Assembly (NCBI GenBank): GCA_942159475.1
Contig: OW804097.1
Span: 36,220,298 to 36,284,297, forward strand
DNA: 64,000 nucleotides
Direction: 5' to 3'
From: Sthenelais limicola
Lineage: Eukaryota > Annelida > Polychaeta > Phyllodocida > Sigalionidae
Under the pieces are notes generated by a model that saw only the letters and a program-made list of their open reading frames with translations, did no database searches and was not told the origin of the DNA. The number at the start of each line of letters is the position of its first letter. The stretch's first letter is position 1. Made by a program: the position numbers and the translations under genes. Below are positions 23,601 to 32,224 of the stretch, one piece after another.

Positions 23601-26600
23601 TATTCACTAAGAGTACAAATTCTTGTACTCTATCCTACAATTAGCAGAATGTGAGTTGTTGCTGTCCGTGGCTGGTAAGTGAGTGGTCTGCTAGGGTGTG
23701 GATATAGATAGCCACTAGTACTTTCCCCTCTGTACCCTCTGCAGTCATCCTCACATATAGATATATGCTGGGTGCGATATAGGTCACTGCCTCAAAGCTT
23801 TATTATCACACTACATTACCATGCTTGACCGCACACAGGTATATTTTGATTTGACGCGAAAGGCGCGGTTTTGACCTGAGCTTTCTTGGGACATGAATTC
23901 TTAACACGTCAAGCACTCAGCACGCGACAAAACACCAACATACCCACGACAATCCTAGTCTATGTATTCAGTGTTTTAACAGTGTAGGAACAAATGATCA
24001 AAACAATATCGTACAATTCTAGATTATTGTTTAAATAAACTATCAATGTTATATCAAGGTCTTATGAAACAATCTGATATAATACAAGGAAAATATGCTA
24101 AAAACAGTTTAAAACCACACATCCGGGACAGTGTCGTATGCATGGCGTGCAAGTAGGAAACTGTATGTTTAGGTTATCTATCATAATGATAAAGGGGCAT
24201 GCTGTTCAATTCAATAGGGGATTTGCATAGCTGCCATTTTGAATCTTGATTCGCATGGAATTATGGGACTAATGGTACAGTGTAAAATCTATAGAAAACA
24301 TGCCATGTTCAGCATGGAATATTTATCAATGATTGTCAATATCCATGTTTTATACATGTTTCCCTAACACAAGCCTCCATTTTACCCATCATGCATTTGG
24401 TTTTCATAGATCATTTACACAAGCTGTGTTATTGGTGAAAACATTCTTGCAATTTCGGATAAAAATGTTGCCAAATATTTGTATGTCAAATTTCTACAGA
24501 ATCCATCCCATGATGCACTGTAACAGACATGCACAGTGGCACATGCAAATCCCCTGTTCAATACATCATTTATTTACACCTACAAGTGTACAAAAAGGAA
24601 ACATACATCTGACAGATGACTTCCAGGTCTTCCAGTATGTCCCTGGACTAGACTACTGAGCTACATTTCAAAAGCGTAATTACAATGCAAAATTAAACCA
24701 TCTACCACCTTCAAGAGAGAGAATTTCAGTTTCTCAACTAACTAAACTGAACATAAGTGTAAATTAGCATTAATCAGTAAAAATCATAATAATCATAACA
24801 ACTCAATATTATCAAGACAGGCATTGATGAACCTGTTATAATTATAAATGGGTCAGATTTTCAGAAAATGTACAGAAAATGTACAATTCAACTTAGTCAA
24901 TCTTCTCAAATAACCCAAGTTTTAAACGAAAATAAAGATCAATATACAGTTGAACCTAGCCGAACAGACTGCTAGAATCAATGCAATACCGAATATACTC
25001 GAATTTACCTAGTATTGACCAAATTGCCGCCTAATTTAGCAGAATGTACTAAATGTGCACAGCTGCCAATTGTACATTTTCTGAAGATCTGACCCTCTAA
25101 ATGTTTCCCAGTCATTGATGAGCTTCAATCTCAAGCGCATTCCAGTATTCAACTGATTTGTATGTAAAAGGATTCAGAATTTCGGTGGATTTTGGTTGAA
25201 TTATTTAACCAAACAGATTGTTTGAATCAAAGCAATGTCAAATATCCTCAGATATACCTAGTATATTGACCATTTTACAGCCTAATTTAACAGGATTTAC
25301 TAAATGTGTAGATCTGCCGATTGTGCATCTGACCCATATATAGATTTAACATGTTTTATTTCAGATTCCAGTTAAAAAAGATCTCCCAGTCGGTAAACTG
25401 CTACAGGATCATTTGTGGGTGGATTCGACGGTCTATACCTTTGAAAAGCCTGTGACGATTGTGGCACAACGCATTGGAATATTTGACAAATTACAATACC
25501 AGCTCTATGGAACAGGTGAGAAGCTGATTTTAGTTAGGCCCCCAAAAAATAGATGTGTTTCCGATTTATCTGGTTGAAAACTAGGTAGGGGGGTGGTAAC
25601 TACAATGTAAGAGAAGGTTTTTCTAGGTAGGGGGAGTAAGGGAGAGTAATAAGTTATGTTCCTTCCAAAGAATAGCTACAAACATCGTGATCACTCAAGT
25701 CCTTCAACCACTCTAGGCCCAAAAACTCAGATCAGATCAGAATGGTATGTCAGTGATTGGACCCCTACTTCGCTAATCGCTTTCCTGGCTTCGGACTTTC
25801 TAGGCATTCTAATGGGAGTATAATTACATTTTGCGGTCTTAATGGAATTATAATGGCAATTTTCGGTTTGAGGCGAGAGGCTTTCCCTTCGTTTGAAGGG
25901 ACTCTCTCATCTTTGGGCCTAGACTGCAGCCGGCTTTCAAGAGATGGAAATAATTGCTTCATTATTACAATAACTGGAACATAATAGACTCGACCGGGTT
26001 ATAGATCTATAAATAGAATCAGACACGTGGCCATCCGGTTGATATGCCCGTTTCTTACATGCAGTGTATACATGTGGGTCAGATTTTCAGAAAATGTACA
26101 GTTCACCTTCACCAATCCTCCCAAATAACCCCCATTTAAATAAAAAAAATGAGGTTCAAAATACAGTTCAACATAGGCTAACTAAACAGATTGTTTGAAT
26201 CAGCCCCAAACCAAATATAATCAAATATACCTAGAATTGGCCATTTTTCAGTCTGATTTAACAGAATTTCCTAAATGTGTAGTGCTACCGATTGTATATT
26301 TTCTGACAATCTGACCCACATACCAAATGGGTGTAATATAATCGATATATTATTGGCACAAAAAGGACCCAAGATAATAACAGTCAAATATACAATTCAT
26401 TTTAAAAATTCTTTATTACTGACGTTAAAGGGTCAGATTTTCAAACATGTTATTGGACTTGATTCGTCTGCATAAGCACGCTGCCTATGGCATTGTGCTT
26501 ATGCAGACGAATCTCATCCAATACATTTTTGATTATTGCCGGCTCGTTCCATTCTCCATATTTATAATATACTAAGTGGGCCTACTCTATTTCATAGAAC

Positions 26601-29600
26601 CTATTTATCTTGCTATTAAGGTATCCTCGCCACAAGTGGTATGGCTGCTACTGGGTTCTCCATTGCTCACTCTCAGCCTAAAGACAGGAAACAACCCTAT
26701 CTACAGTACATCCTATTTGCAAAACTTTTCGGCAGCGACCCTGACAAGAAAGAACATTACAGACATGCTTTTAATTATGACCCTAAGGTAAGTTTATGAC
26801 CATACTTAAAAGTTTGATGGATAAAATGCTGCTGTGAGTTGATGTCTAACAGCTGTTTAACCAGGGAGGTATACAGAGGGAGTGGAAACAAGGATTATGC
26901 GCATCCACCAAATACTTGGAAGTAATGCCACTACTACTAGCGCCAACTATTTATAAGTGTCACATTGTAGTAAAAAAACCCACAACAATGAGGACAGAAA
27001 AGGAGATTTGCTGTAGGGTTGTTTTATTGGGGGGTCCGATGTCAGTAGTATGCTGTTGCTGGAAAAGAGCAATCAAATCTACCTGGGCTATAGGTAATAC
27101 TAGTGTCAACAACAGCACTGCAGCGTCACCTGGCGTGCACTGGCAAGACCATATACCTGTCCAGAAGCATAAACGTGAGATTTGACTGTGGTGTCTTAGG
27201 CTAGTTATTTGTATAAATATCAGACATGGCGAAACCTGCCGGACTGCGGACCGATGAAACTTTAGTATCACCGGTCCGACTGTCCAGTGAAAAATTTGTA
27301 GGAAACAATGAATAAACATTAAATTTTGAAGGACTGGTGAAAACTAAGGAGGTCCGGTGAAAGATCCTTTTCACTGATCCGACTGTCCGGTGAAAGTTCT
27401 CAAGCTTTCGCCATGTCTGAAATATGGATTCTTTTTCTCATTTTCAATGACAATGACACTGCCCACTACCCGCCCAGCTCTCCCTCCTACCTTAAAATGC
27501 TTTTGTCTTGGTGTCTAATACACTGTCCATGCCTCACACACTGTGGCGGTATCCGGAGAAACCATATCCCAGTGCTATGTTTATAATCGGCAGCAATGGG
27601 GCTCAGTACAAACCATCACAGAACGATGGATAATGCTAAACCCAACTCTAGCATCATTTGTGTACAGCAATGATGCATCGATTCTAGACAGAATTGCGGG
27701 GAAAACATCCTAAGATGGGGTTACCATCAACTGAATTGACGATTTCTATAGCATTCCCTTGACACACAGGGCAGTAATTATCAGTTCTGTCTGTATTGAC
27801 CCGTGATAACGAATACAACGGTTCTGTGAGTAATTATTTAGCCGAAGGCAGCTTTTTCCAAAAGCAGTCGTGCAGGGTCAAGCATCTGCTGCTTGTAGGA
27901 GTGGGCCATATCTACTCCCTCTGCATATGGGTCAGATTTTCAGAAAATGTACAAGTCAACTTCACTTATCCTCTCAAATAACCCGAATTTAAGACAGAAC
28001 TGAGCTTCAAAATGCAGTTTAACATAACAGAATTGATACTTTAAATCAATGCGATACCAAATATACTCAGATATACCCAGTATTCTTCAGAGCTGCTAAT
28101 TGTAAATTTTCTTAAAATTTGACCCATATACCTCCCTGGTTGAACCGATTAATCTCTTTGAGATAATCATTCAGATTCTAGTTAAAGCTGTACTTGTAAG
28201 TTATTTCATTAACATTCCTTTCTAGGTTTATGAAGCGCTTCATGGAAATTTGATTGGTAAAGATGGAGTTATTCTCTTCCCCAAACTCCTCCAGCCCTAC
28301 AGCTATGGTGAAATGCGGCTCAGATCGTCCAACCCATTTGATTACCCAATACTTGATCCCAACTATCTCAGTGATGAAAGAGATGTACAGATCTTCATTG
28401 AAGGTAATGTCCAGAAACTAATTATATCTGCCTGTGCGATAATTCAAGAACCACAATTGATGTGTTTGAATAATGGTCTGAGAAATTAACTAAAATATGT
28501 AATATGTTTCAGGAAAATGAGTCACAAGTCGCAAAATTTATATTTTTCAAAGTGATTTATTCACAAGATCTTTGTGTGGGAGTGTTCTCATGTTTGCGGT
28601 ATCTTACGCCTTTAGTCATATGAATACATGAATCAAATTTCAAGAAAGTGTATTAAATATGTCCTTGTGTTTCGAATATGCTGGTATCTCAAATCTATTT
28701 TTTGCGACTTGTGACTCATTTTCCTAAAACACATCACATATGGAAATAAAAAACTATTATTATTATTCTACCTAGGTATTCGTGTTGCCCAGACTGTCAT
28801 GGACCATCCTGAACTGAAGGCTCTTGGAGCTAAGCGGGTAAAGCGTATCCACCCACACTGTAAAAGGCACGAGTATGACAGCGATGAGTACTGGGCCTGT
28901 TTTGTACGCCAGAATACTGGCACCGTGTACCACCCTGTAGGCACATGCCACATGGGACCAGACTCAGACCCCGATGCTGTTGTTGACACAGACCTCAGGT
29001 AAATTATTGAATATTTTTGTCTTTTACTTTTTTTCCTAAAGGGTTTTTATTCAATATTCCTGCCAACTGGGCACATACATGGCTAATTGCAATTATAAAC
29101 ATGTACCCCATTTTATATATTTTGGTGTTTTCGAATTTTCTACATCTTCATCTTATAATTTGTAATTTGGGTTATTTGAGAAGGTTGGTGAAGGTGAATT
29201 GTACATTTTCTGACGATCTGACCCTCATAGCCCTTCACATGGTATCCATTGATGTGTATGTTTTAGTAGTTGTGGTGATAACGTGCCTTTAAAATACAAG
29301 TATTTTCCCCAATAAATGCGTTATAACTTTAAACGGTAGAAATCACAAATCATCTATGGTCAGATTTTCAGAAATTGCACAATCTACATTTCTACAATCT
29401 CTCAAATTCTGCTAGATTCGTGTGAAAAATGATAAATACTGAGTATATCTGAGTGTACTCTGTATTGTATTTATTCAATAAACCTATCTGATTATGTTTA
29501 AATGTACTTGGAACCTGATTTCTGTCAGAAATTTGTGTTATTTGAGGGGATTGGTGAAAGTCAATTGTACATTTTCTGAAGACTTGACCCTCATGATGAT

Positions 29601-29969
29601 GTAACCCTATTCATAAAATAAAGTTCAAAATACAGTTTAATACCTAGCCAAACTGATTGCTAGAATCAAAGTGATGCCGAATATTCCGGAATTTTACCTA
29701 GTATTGACCAAATTGTAGCCTAATTTTGCACAATATACTAAATGTGTAGTGCTGCCAATTGTACATTTTCTGAAAATCTGAACCATATAGTAATATCATG
29801 TCAATATCTTATTTCTCCCAACTTTAGGGTGAAAGGTCTGGAGGGACTACGTGTTGTCGATGCCTCCATAATGCCTTACATTACATCAGGAAACACCAAC
29901 TTCCCAACTATGATGATAGCAGAAAAAGCATCGGACATCATCAAGAACCAGAATCAAGAAACTGTCTAG
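8548..29969 (+). CDS. GMC-family FAD-dependent oxidoreductase, 11 exons (choline/glucose dehydrogenase-like)
   Basis: Exons 8548-8662, 9960-10168, 11515-11704, 13153-13284, 21860-21981, 22735-22902, 25365-25515, 26621-26787, 28226-28403, 28776-28998 and 29828-29969 all have AG/GT borders and join in phase to 1797 nt (598 aa plus TAG), a normal family length. Residues 4-20 are hydrophobic (signal peptide or anchor). The FAD-binding GGGSAGG is at 40-46 and the ALLEAG strand at 61-66. GMC signature 1 ([13 protein letters not shown]) is at 115-127 and signature 2 ([15 protein letters not shown]) at 289-303. The C-terminal domain keeps the catalytic pair His529 ([10 protein letters not shown]) and Asn576 (SGNTNFP). 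Members oxidise alcohols or sugars with FAD; the substrate cannot be read from sequence. The start was chosen because the ATG directly follows a pyrimidine-rich AG acceptor, implying an upstream non-coding exon that I did not find. Introns total about 19.6 kb, nearly all mobile elements. Confidence 0.93.
8683..9039 (+). mobile_element. Family E MITE copy 1 (GMC intron 1)
   Basis: AATAGGGGATTTGCATGTGCC to GGCTATGCAAATTCCCTATT; inserted 20 bp after the exon 1 donor. Confidence 0.85.
9040..9635. other. GMC intron 1, no feature seen
   Basis: AT-rich sequence between a family E and a family A copy. Confidence 0.5.
9636..9870 (-). mobile_element. Family A MITE (GMC intron 1)
   Basis: Both ends present; ends 89 bp before the exon 2 acceptor. 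Confidence 0.85.
9960..10168 (+). CDS. GMC oxidoreductase exon 2 (FAD-binding motif)
   Basis: Acceptor is gtgttacag; the first two bases complete the Val codon begun in exon 1. It encodes GGGSAGG and LLEAG and ends in phase 0 at AAG|GTATAA. A family A MITE starts eight bases into the intron. Confidence 0.92.
10177..10416 (-). mobile_element. Family A MITE (GMC intron 2, at the splice donor)
   Basis: TSD AAAT (10173-10176 and 10414-10417, overlapping the decayed end TGACAC). Confidence 0.8.
10421..10716. mobile_element. Family H MITE, about 300 bp, with C-rich and G-rich arms
   Basis: Inverted ends GCACTTGTCAATTGCA / TGCAATTGACAAGTGC, followed by runs of C (left) and G (right); the arms pair over much of the length. 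Located in GMC intron 2. Confidence 0.7.
10717..11180. other. GMC intron 2, no feature seen
   Basis: AT-rich, no repeat shared elsewhere in the window. Confidence 0.5.
11181..11396 (+). mobile_element. Family D MITE copy 4 (GMC intron 2)
   Basis: CAGTTTAGGTCCAAAGACG to TTTGGACATGGACTG. Confidence 0.75.
11515..11704 (+). CDS. GMC oxidoreductase exon 3 (GMC signature 1)
   Basis: Acceptor is ggaaatag; it encodes [19 protein letters not shown] and continues to KDSG. It ends in phase 1 at TCTG|GTATGT. A hAT-like element begins 27 bp downstream. Confidence 0.93.
11744..12010 (+). mobile_element. Family A MITE inside hAT-like copy 1
   Basis: TSD ATAT; carries a small internal insertion (267 bp). 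Confidence 0.87.
12121..12269 (+). repeat. 75-bp tandem duplication inside family B copy 1
   Basis: TCCAATAGCCAATCAAT through GGGAAAAGGCAATCA occurs twice in a row with few differences. Confidence 0.85.
12585..12991. mobile_element. Family C MITE copy 1
   Basis: Inverted ends ATGTGATCTGTTTTAGG and CCTGGAACACAACAC with AAAATGAGTCA just inside each end; GMC intron 3. Confidence 0.7.
13153..13284 (+). CDS. GMC oxidoreductase exon 4
   Basis: Acceptor is ctatctttag. It encodes [12 protein letters not shown] followed by a helical stretch ending DMIG, phase 1 in and out, with donor ATCG|GTAAGT. Intron 4 (8.6 kb) holds the 7.2-kb inverted-repeat element. Confidence 0.9.
13285..13801. other. GMC intron 4 start, little seen
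   Basis: A block near 13690-13790 (GCCTTGCCTTATGCAATC, then GTCCTGAATAAACATAA) resembles a retroposon 3' tail, like the one at 3421-3450. Confidence 0.3.
13802..14348. mobile_element. Family C MITE copy 2
   Basis: Left ATATGTGATGTGTCACAGG and right ACTGAAACACATCACATAT. Ends 12 bp before the 7.2-kb element. Confidence 0.65.
14361..14390 (+). repeat. Left terminal inverted repeat of the 7.2-kb element
   Basis: Thirty bases starting TGACCCATTCTCACGAAATG; exact reverse complement of 21526-21555. Confidence 0.9.
14391..15956. other. Left interior of the 7.2-kb element, no gene seen
   Basis: AT-rich. TGACGTAAACATG or close variants occur at about 14908, 14929, 14949, 15281 and 15298, in the opposite orientation to those in the 361-bp array. 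No coding signal. Confidence 0.6.
16099..17600 (-). pseudogene. Decayed acidic-protein gene inside the 7.2-kb element
   Basis: On the - strand, several open stretches read like one broken protein. About 17600-17174 is Lys-rich then mixed ([36 protein letters not shown]). About 16870-16673 has a Cys/His cluster ([16 protein letters not shown]) and an acidic Ser/Asp tail ([18 protein letters not shown]). After a frameshift near 16672 comes [19 protein letters not shown], and at 16366-16181 [20 protein letters not shown]. Stops and frameshifts separate the pieces. No family is recognised; it may be the element's lost accessory protein or a captured gene. Confidence 0.35.
17985..20570 (+). repeat. 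Seven-unit tandem array, period about 361 bp
   Basis: The landmark GCATGTTTACGTCACAC recurs at about 18275, 18629, 18990, 19353, 19714, 20075 and 20436, giving spacings of 354-363 bp. Later units are nearly identical and the first is divergent. Each unit carries a direct pair of TGTTTACGTCA motifs about 20 bp apart. The array lies inside the 7.2-kb element. Confidence 0.92.
20571..21525. other. Right interior of the 7.2-kb element, no gene seen
   Basis: Holds TGACGTAAACATG at about 20789 and related TTACGTAAACATG forms at about 20970 and 21160. Short ORFs look incidental. Confidence 0.5.
21526..21555 (-). repeat. Right terminal inverted repeat of the 7.2-kb element
   Basis: Exact reverse complement of 14361-14390; followed by a TATATATATT stretch. 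Confidence 0.9.
21860..21981 (+). CDS. GMC oxidoreductase exon 5
   Basis: Acceptor is cctattcag. It encodes [21 protein letters not shown] through KAPVTK, the conserved segment before the second beta-sheet region, and ends in phase 0 at AAG|GTTTGT. Confidence 0.92.
21984..22030 (+). repeat. (GTATCT)n-like simple repeat
   Basis: TGTATCTGTATATCTGTATC-type repeats right after the exon 5 donor. Confidence 0.75.
22433..22512. repeat. Perfect 38-bp inverted repeat with 4-nt loop (GMC intron 5)
   Basis: Arms 22433-22470 and 22475-22512 are exact reverse complements around CTCA; arm start AAACAGATCACAATTGG. Confidence 0.95.
22507..22715. mobile_element. Family C MITE copy 3, truncated
   Basis: Left end CTGTTTAAGGAAAATGAGTCA directly follows a 38-bp perfect hairpin; the right end is missing just before exon 6. 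Confidence 0.5.
22735..22902 (+). CDS. GMC oxidoreductase exon 6 (GMC signature 2)
   Basis: Acceptor is tttgaatcag. It encodes [11 protein letters not shown] through [15 protein letters not shown] and HLKSLN, phase 0 at both ends, with donor AAC|GTAAGT. Confidence 0.93.
22961..23075. repeat. Nested foldback (GMC intron 6)
   Basis: An inner perfect 20-bp pair (22979-22998, 23007-23026; GACTGGTCCTGCC) lies inside an outer pair built on AAGCCTTGCGA. Confidence 0.9.
23076..23538. other. GMC intron 6, no feature seen
   Basis: No coding or repeat signal between two foldbacks. Confidence 0.5.
23539..23638. repeat. Foldback, perfect 22-bp core (GMC intron 6)
   Basis: ACTCTTAGTGAATAGG at 23556 pairs with its complement ending at 23614; outer arms TAGAGTAC/GTACTCTA extend it. 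Confidence 0.9.
23639..24212. other. GMC intron 6, no feature seen
   Basis: No coding or repeat signal. Confidence 0.5.
24213..24557 (-). mobile_element. Family E MITE copy 2 (GMC intron 6)
   Basis: Reverse of copy 1: AATAGGGGATTTGCATAG to GTGGCACATGCAAATCCCC. Confidence 0.85.
24850..25095 (+). mobile_element. Family A MITE (GMC intron 6)
   Basis: Left end has a duplicated GAAAATGTACA word. Confidence 0.85.
25205..25335 (+). mobile_element. Family A MITE, right half
   Basis: Left arm absent; right end ATTGTGCATCTGACCC is shortened. Lies 29 bp before exon 7. Confidence 0.75.
25365..25515 (+). CDS. GMC oxidoreductase exon 7
   Basis: Acceptor is ttttatttcag. It encodes [17 protein letters not shown], typical of the segment after signature 2, and ends in phase 1 at ACAG|GTGAGA. 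A truncated family A copy ends 29 bp before the acceptor. Confidence 0.92.
25711..25928 (-). mobile_element. Family D MITE copy 5 (GMC intron 7)
   Basis: Reverse orientation: CTCTAGGCCCAAA at the left, GGGCCTAGACTGCAG at the right. Confidence 0.7.
26076..26317 (+). mobile_element. Family A MITE (GMC intron 7)
   Basis: Both ends intact; ACAT near both borders. Confidence 0.85.
26451..26524. repeat. Foldback (GMC intron 7)
   Basis: GATTCGTCTGCATAAGCAC (26461-26479) and its exact complement (26495-26513), with outer TATTGGA/TCCAATA. Preceded by a family A end-like GGGTCAGATTTTCA. Confidence 0.9.
26621..26787 (+). CDS. GMC oxidoreductase exon 8
   Basis: Acceptor is tgctattaag. It encodes [15 protein letters not shown] through HAFNYDPK and ends in phase 0 at AAG|GTAAGT. 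It matches the family's substrate-domain region. Confidence 0.9.
27221..27419. mobile_element. Family G MITE, about 200 bp
   Basis: Inverted ends CAGACATGGCGAAA / TTTCGCCATGTCTG are flanked by AAATAT on both sides. The interior repeats GTCCGACTGTCCGGTGAAA-type words. Confidence 0.75.
27929..28125 (+). mobile_element. Family A MITE inside hAT-like copy 2
   Basis: TSD ATAT; internal deletion. Confidence 0.83.
28226..28403 (+). CDS. GMC oxidoreductase exon 9
   Basis: Acceptor is tcctttctag. It encodes [32 protein letters not shown] and DVQIFIEG, conserved in the C-terminal GMC domain. It ends in phase 1 at GAAG|GTAATG. Confidence 0.93.
28496..28742. mobile_element. Family C MITE copy 4
   Basis: Left ATGTTTCAGGAAAATGAGTCA and right TGACTCATTTTCCTAAAACA are inverted; GMC intron 9. 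Confidence 0.7.
28776..28998 (+). CDS. GMC oxidoreductase exon 10 (catalytic His)
   Basis: Acceptor is ttctacctag. It encodes the helix ending in [20 protein letters not shown] with catalytic His529, then [18 protein letters not shown]. It ends in phase 2 at CAG|GTAAAT. Confidence 0.94.
29158..29225 (-). mobile_element. Family A MITE fragment (GMC intron 10)
   Basis: Right 68 bp only, ending GACGATCTGACCC. Confidence 0.7.
29358..29590 (-). mobile_element. Family A MITE (GMC intron 10)
   Basis: Left end has lost one G (TGGTCAGATT). Confidence 0.82.
29614..29784 (+). mobile_element. Family A MITE, truncated (GMC intron 10)
   Basis: Left arm missing; right end decayed to CTGAACC, 43 bp before exon 11. 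Confidence 0.75.
29828..29969 (+). CDS. GMC oxidoreductase exon 11 (catalytic Asn, stop)
   Basis: Acceptor is caactttag. It encodes [16 protein letters not shown] and [19 protein letters not shown], with the second catalytic residue Asn576. The TAG stop at 29967-29969 lies inside the first bases (GTCTAGGCCC) of a family D transposon, so the mobile element sets the C terminus NQETV. Confidence 0.93.
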
Positions 29970-30164
29970 GCCCAAAGTTGAGAGAGTCCCTTGAAACGAA
30001 GTGGAAGCCTTTCGCCTCAAACCACAAAGTGCCATTATAATTCCATTAAGACCGCAACTTGTCATTATATTCCCATTAGAACGCCTAGTCCTAGGCCAGG
30101 CAACCGATTAGTGATGTAGGCTAACACACCGTTCTTATCTGATCTGAGGGTTTGGACCTAGAGT
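29960..30164 (+). mobile_element. Family D MITE copy 6, overlapping the GMC stop codon
   Basis: Begins ACTGTCTAGGCCCAAAG, where TAG is the GMC stop, and ends TTTGGACCTAGAGTG. Confidence 0.8.
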
Positions 30165-30317
30165 GCAAAATGGGGATCTGTACACCAAGTTTAAATAACT
30201 TTTTTTTAAAAAAAAGCAAATGAAGCAGATAGTGGTGATTTATTATTGTTGATGAGATTTTTAATCCTCACCCCCTCAAATCATTTGTCAAATCAATTCC
30301 AAACTATTCAACCACCT

Positions 30318-30668
30318 AATAGGGCATTTGCATGTGCCACTGCGCATGTCTGTTACAATGCATACAGGGATAGATTCTTATGAAAACTGACATACAAATA
30401 TTCAGCAACATTTTTATCGAAAATTGCAAGGATGTTTTCACCAGTATCATAGCTTGTGTAAACGATCTATAAAAACCAAAATGCATGATGGGAAAGATTA
30501 GGCCCTGTGTAGTGGAAACATGTATAACACATGGATATTGACATTAGAGCATTGATAAATACCCCATGCTGAACATGGCATGTTTTCTATAGATTTTACA
30601 CTGTACCATTAGTCCCATAATTCCATGTGAATCAGGATTTCAAATGGCGGCTCTGCATGTCCCCTATT
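30318..30668 (+). mobile_element. Family E MITE copy 3
   Basis: AATAGGGCATTTGCATGTGCC to CCCCTATT; lies between the GMC stop and the candidate micropeptide. Confidence 0.8.
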
Positions 30669-30801
30669 GTTCCTACTTATCAGAAACACAATGCCACTGT
30701 CAAAATTGCCTTATAAAATCTCGATTTCGGGAGAGATAGCTCACATCCACACCGCCTTATAGATTAAATAACCTTGTTTTCGAAAGCAGAGAAATACCAC
30801 A

Positions 30802-30954
30802 ATGCCTCTGAGTTATCGTCGTCAAAGTTTAGATGAAACAAGAACAGAAATTACGATCAAAATATTATCAACCAAGGACCTCGACCCGTATCTACTGATC
30901 TCAGTATTATCATTTGTATTAGGTATCATGGGTTTTGTATTTGGAAGTTTTTAA
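30802..30954 (+). CDS. Candidate 50-aa tail-anchored micropeptide (phospholamban-like layout)
   Basis: An ATG with A at -3 opens 50 codons ending in TAA. The N-terminal half is charged and carries RRQS at residues 6-9, a protein kinase A type consensus (RRxS). The C-terminal third (about residues 29-50, PYLLISVLSF...GFVFGSF) is one predicted membrane helix reaching the last residue. AATAAA signals follow at 30982 and 31000. Length, RRxS near the N terminus and C-terminal helix recall phospholamban and other SERCA-regulating micropeptides, but I see no clear sequence homology. It lies 833 bp after the GMC stop, so it could instead be chance coding in that gene's 3' UTR or a separate gene of unknown role. 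Confidence 0.4.
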   Translation: MPLSYRRQSLDETRTEITIKILSTKDLDPYLLISVLSFVLGIMGFVFGSF

Positions 30955-30981
30955 GAAGGAATATGTTGGTATTTTTCAGTA

Positions 30982-31005
30982 AATAAAGAACTATCACAAA
31001 ATAAA
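30982..31005 (+). promoter_or_regulatory. Two AATAAA polyadenylation signals
   Basis: AATAAA occurs at 30982-30987 and 31000-31005, 28 and 46 bp after the micropeptide stop. They could serve that gene or the long 3' UTR of the GMC gene. Confidence 0.4.
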
Positions 31006-31087
31006 ATTGAATAGCGTTTCTTCTTTTGGTTCTATGGAACCTCATTTGAACATCCACAGTTGTTTGAGGGATTCTTTTATTACCAAC

Positions 31088-31273
31088 TGGGCCAGATTGT
31101 TAGAAAATGTACAATTGGCAGATCTACACATTTAGTGCATTCTGTTAAATTAGACGAATTCTGCTAAATTAGACTAAATGATGAGTATATTTAGTATTGT
31201 GGGGTTTTAAAATATCTGTTCAGTTATGTTAAACAGTATTTTGAAGCTCATTTCTGTCTTAACGAACTGACCC
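31088..31273 (-). mobile_element. Family A MITE, internally deleted
   Basis: Left end TGGGCCAGATTG; right end reduced to ACTGACCC. Confidence 0.75.
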
Positions 31274-31743
31274 AACAGTACATGGGTCACTGTTTTATGC
31301 GGAGAGCCAGTTATATCTACCAACACCGCCTGGCGCCACCCGCTGCATTAGGAGACGCACACAGCGTTCTTATATGACATCATTAAAAACTGACTGGCAT
31401 CCATCTCAGTTTGGATAAGCTCATACCTGAATAAAAATTAATTGAAAAAAGGCCAAATGCATATATAGACTTTCACTAACCTTACCCTGTATTAGATTAG
31501 TGGAGCAGCACCGAAAATGATTTGTCAAATCAATTTGTCAAATCAATTTAAAACTTTCCAACATGAAAAAACACCACCATGGGTCATATATTAAAGCGAA
31601 GCTTGAAGCTACCGTGGAAACCGTTTGTTCTGTTAAATTTCGCTAGTAGCATAGCGATTCAGGAACTTTACTTTTTCGGATATGTTTGGGCCTTTATACA
31701 CCCGATAGACGGGTCAATAATTAGTGATCGACGACCTGCTTGT
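31274..31743. other. No feature seen
   Basis: Direct repeat AATCAATTTGTCAAATCAATTT near 31525, nothing else. Confidence 0.5.
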
Positions 31744-31980
31744 GGGTCAGATTTTCAGAAAATGTACAATTCAATTTCGCCAGTCTTTTACAAAATAACC
31801 AAAATTTCAGACGAAAATAAAACTCAAAATACAGTTCAACCTAACCAAACAGGTTGCTAGCATCAATGCAATGCCGAATATTCTCGAATTTACCTAGTAT
31901 TGACCAAATTGCAGCCTAATTTCGCACAATTTACTAAATGTGTACAGCTGCCAATTGTACATTTTCTGAAAATCTGACCC
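31744..31980 (+). mobile_element. Family A MITE
   Basis: TSD TTGT. Confidence 0.88.
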
Positions 31981-32224
31981 TTGTGTTTGTTTGGAGCAAC
32001 AGAAGCAATAGTGACCCGTTTGCTAAAGCTTGTTTTGACTTAAAAAAACAACAATAACCTTGGCCACAAAACAAATGAGTTTCTAACCCGTAAATCAACC
32101 GAAAATAGAAAACATCTGATAGAATAATTCGCAATCTTGGAATTAAAACGCACTACCATTCTGATATCAATTAGCTATAGATATATTACCCTCCATTTAT
32201 TTTCTTATTTTCTTGCAATAATAT

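Larger units (their letters stand above)
26862..28138. mobile_element. Family B hAT-like element, copy 2 (GMC intron 8)
   Basis: CAGGGAGGTATACAGAGGG at the left matches the inverted right end ending CCTCCCTG. Flanks GTTTAAC and GTTGAAC may be a mutated TSD. Contains family G (27221-27419) and a family A copy next to its right end. Confidence 0.7.
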
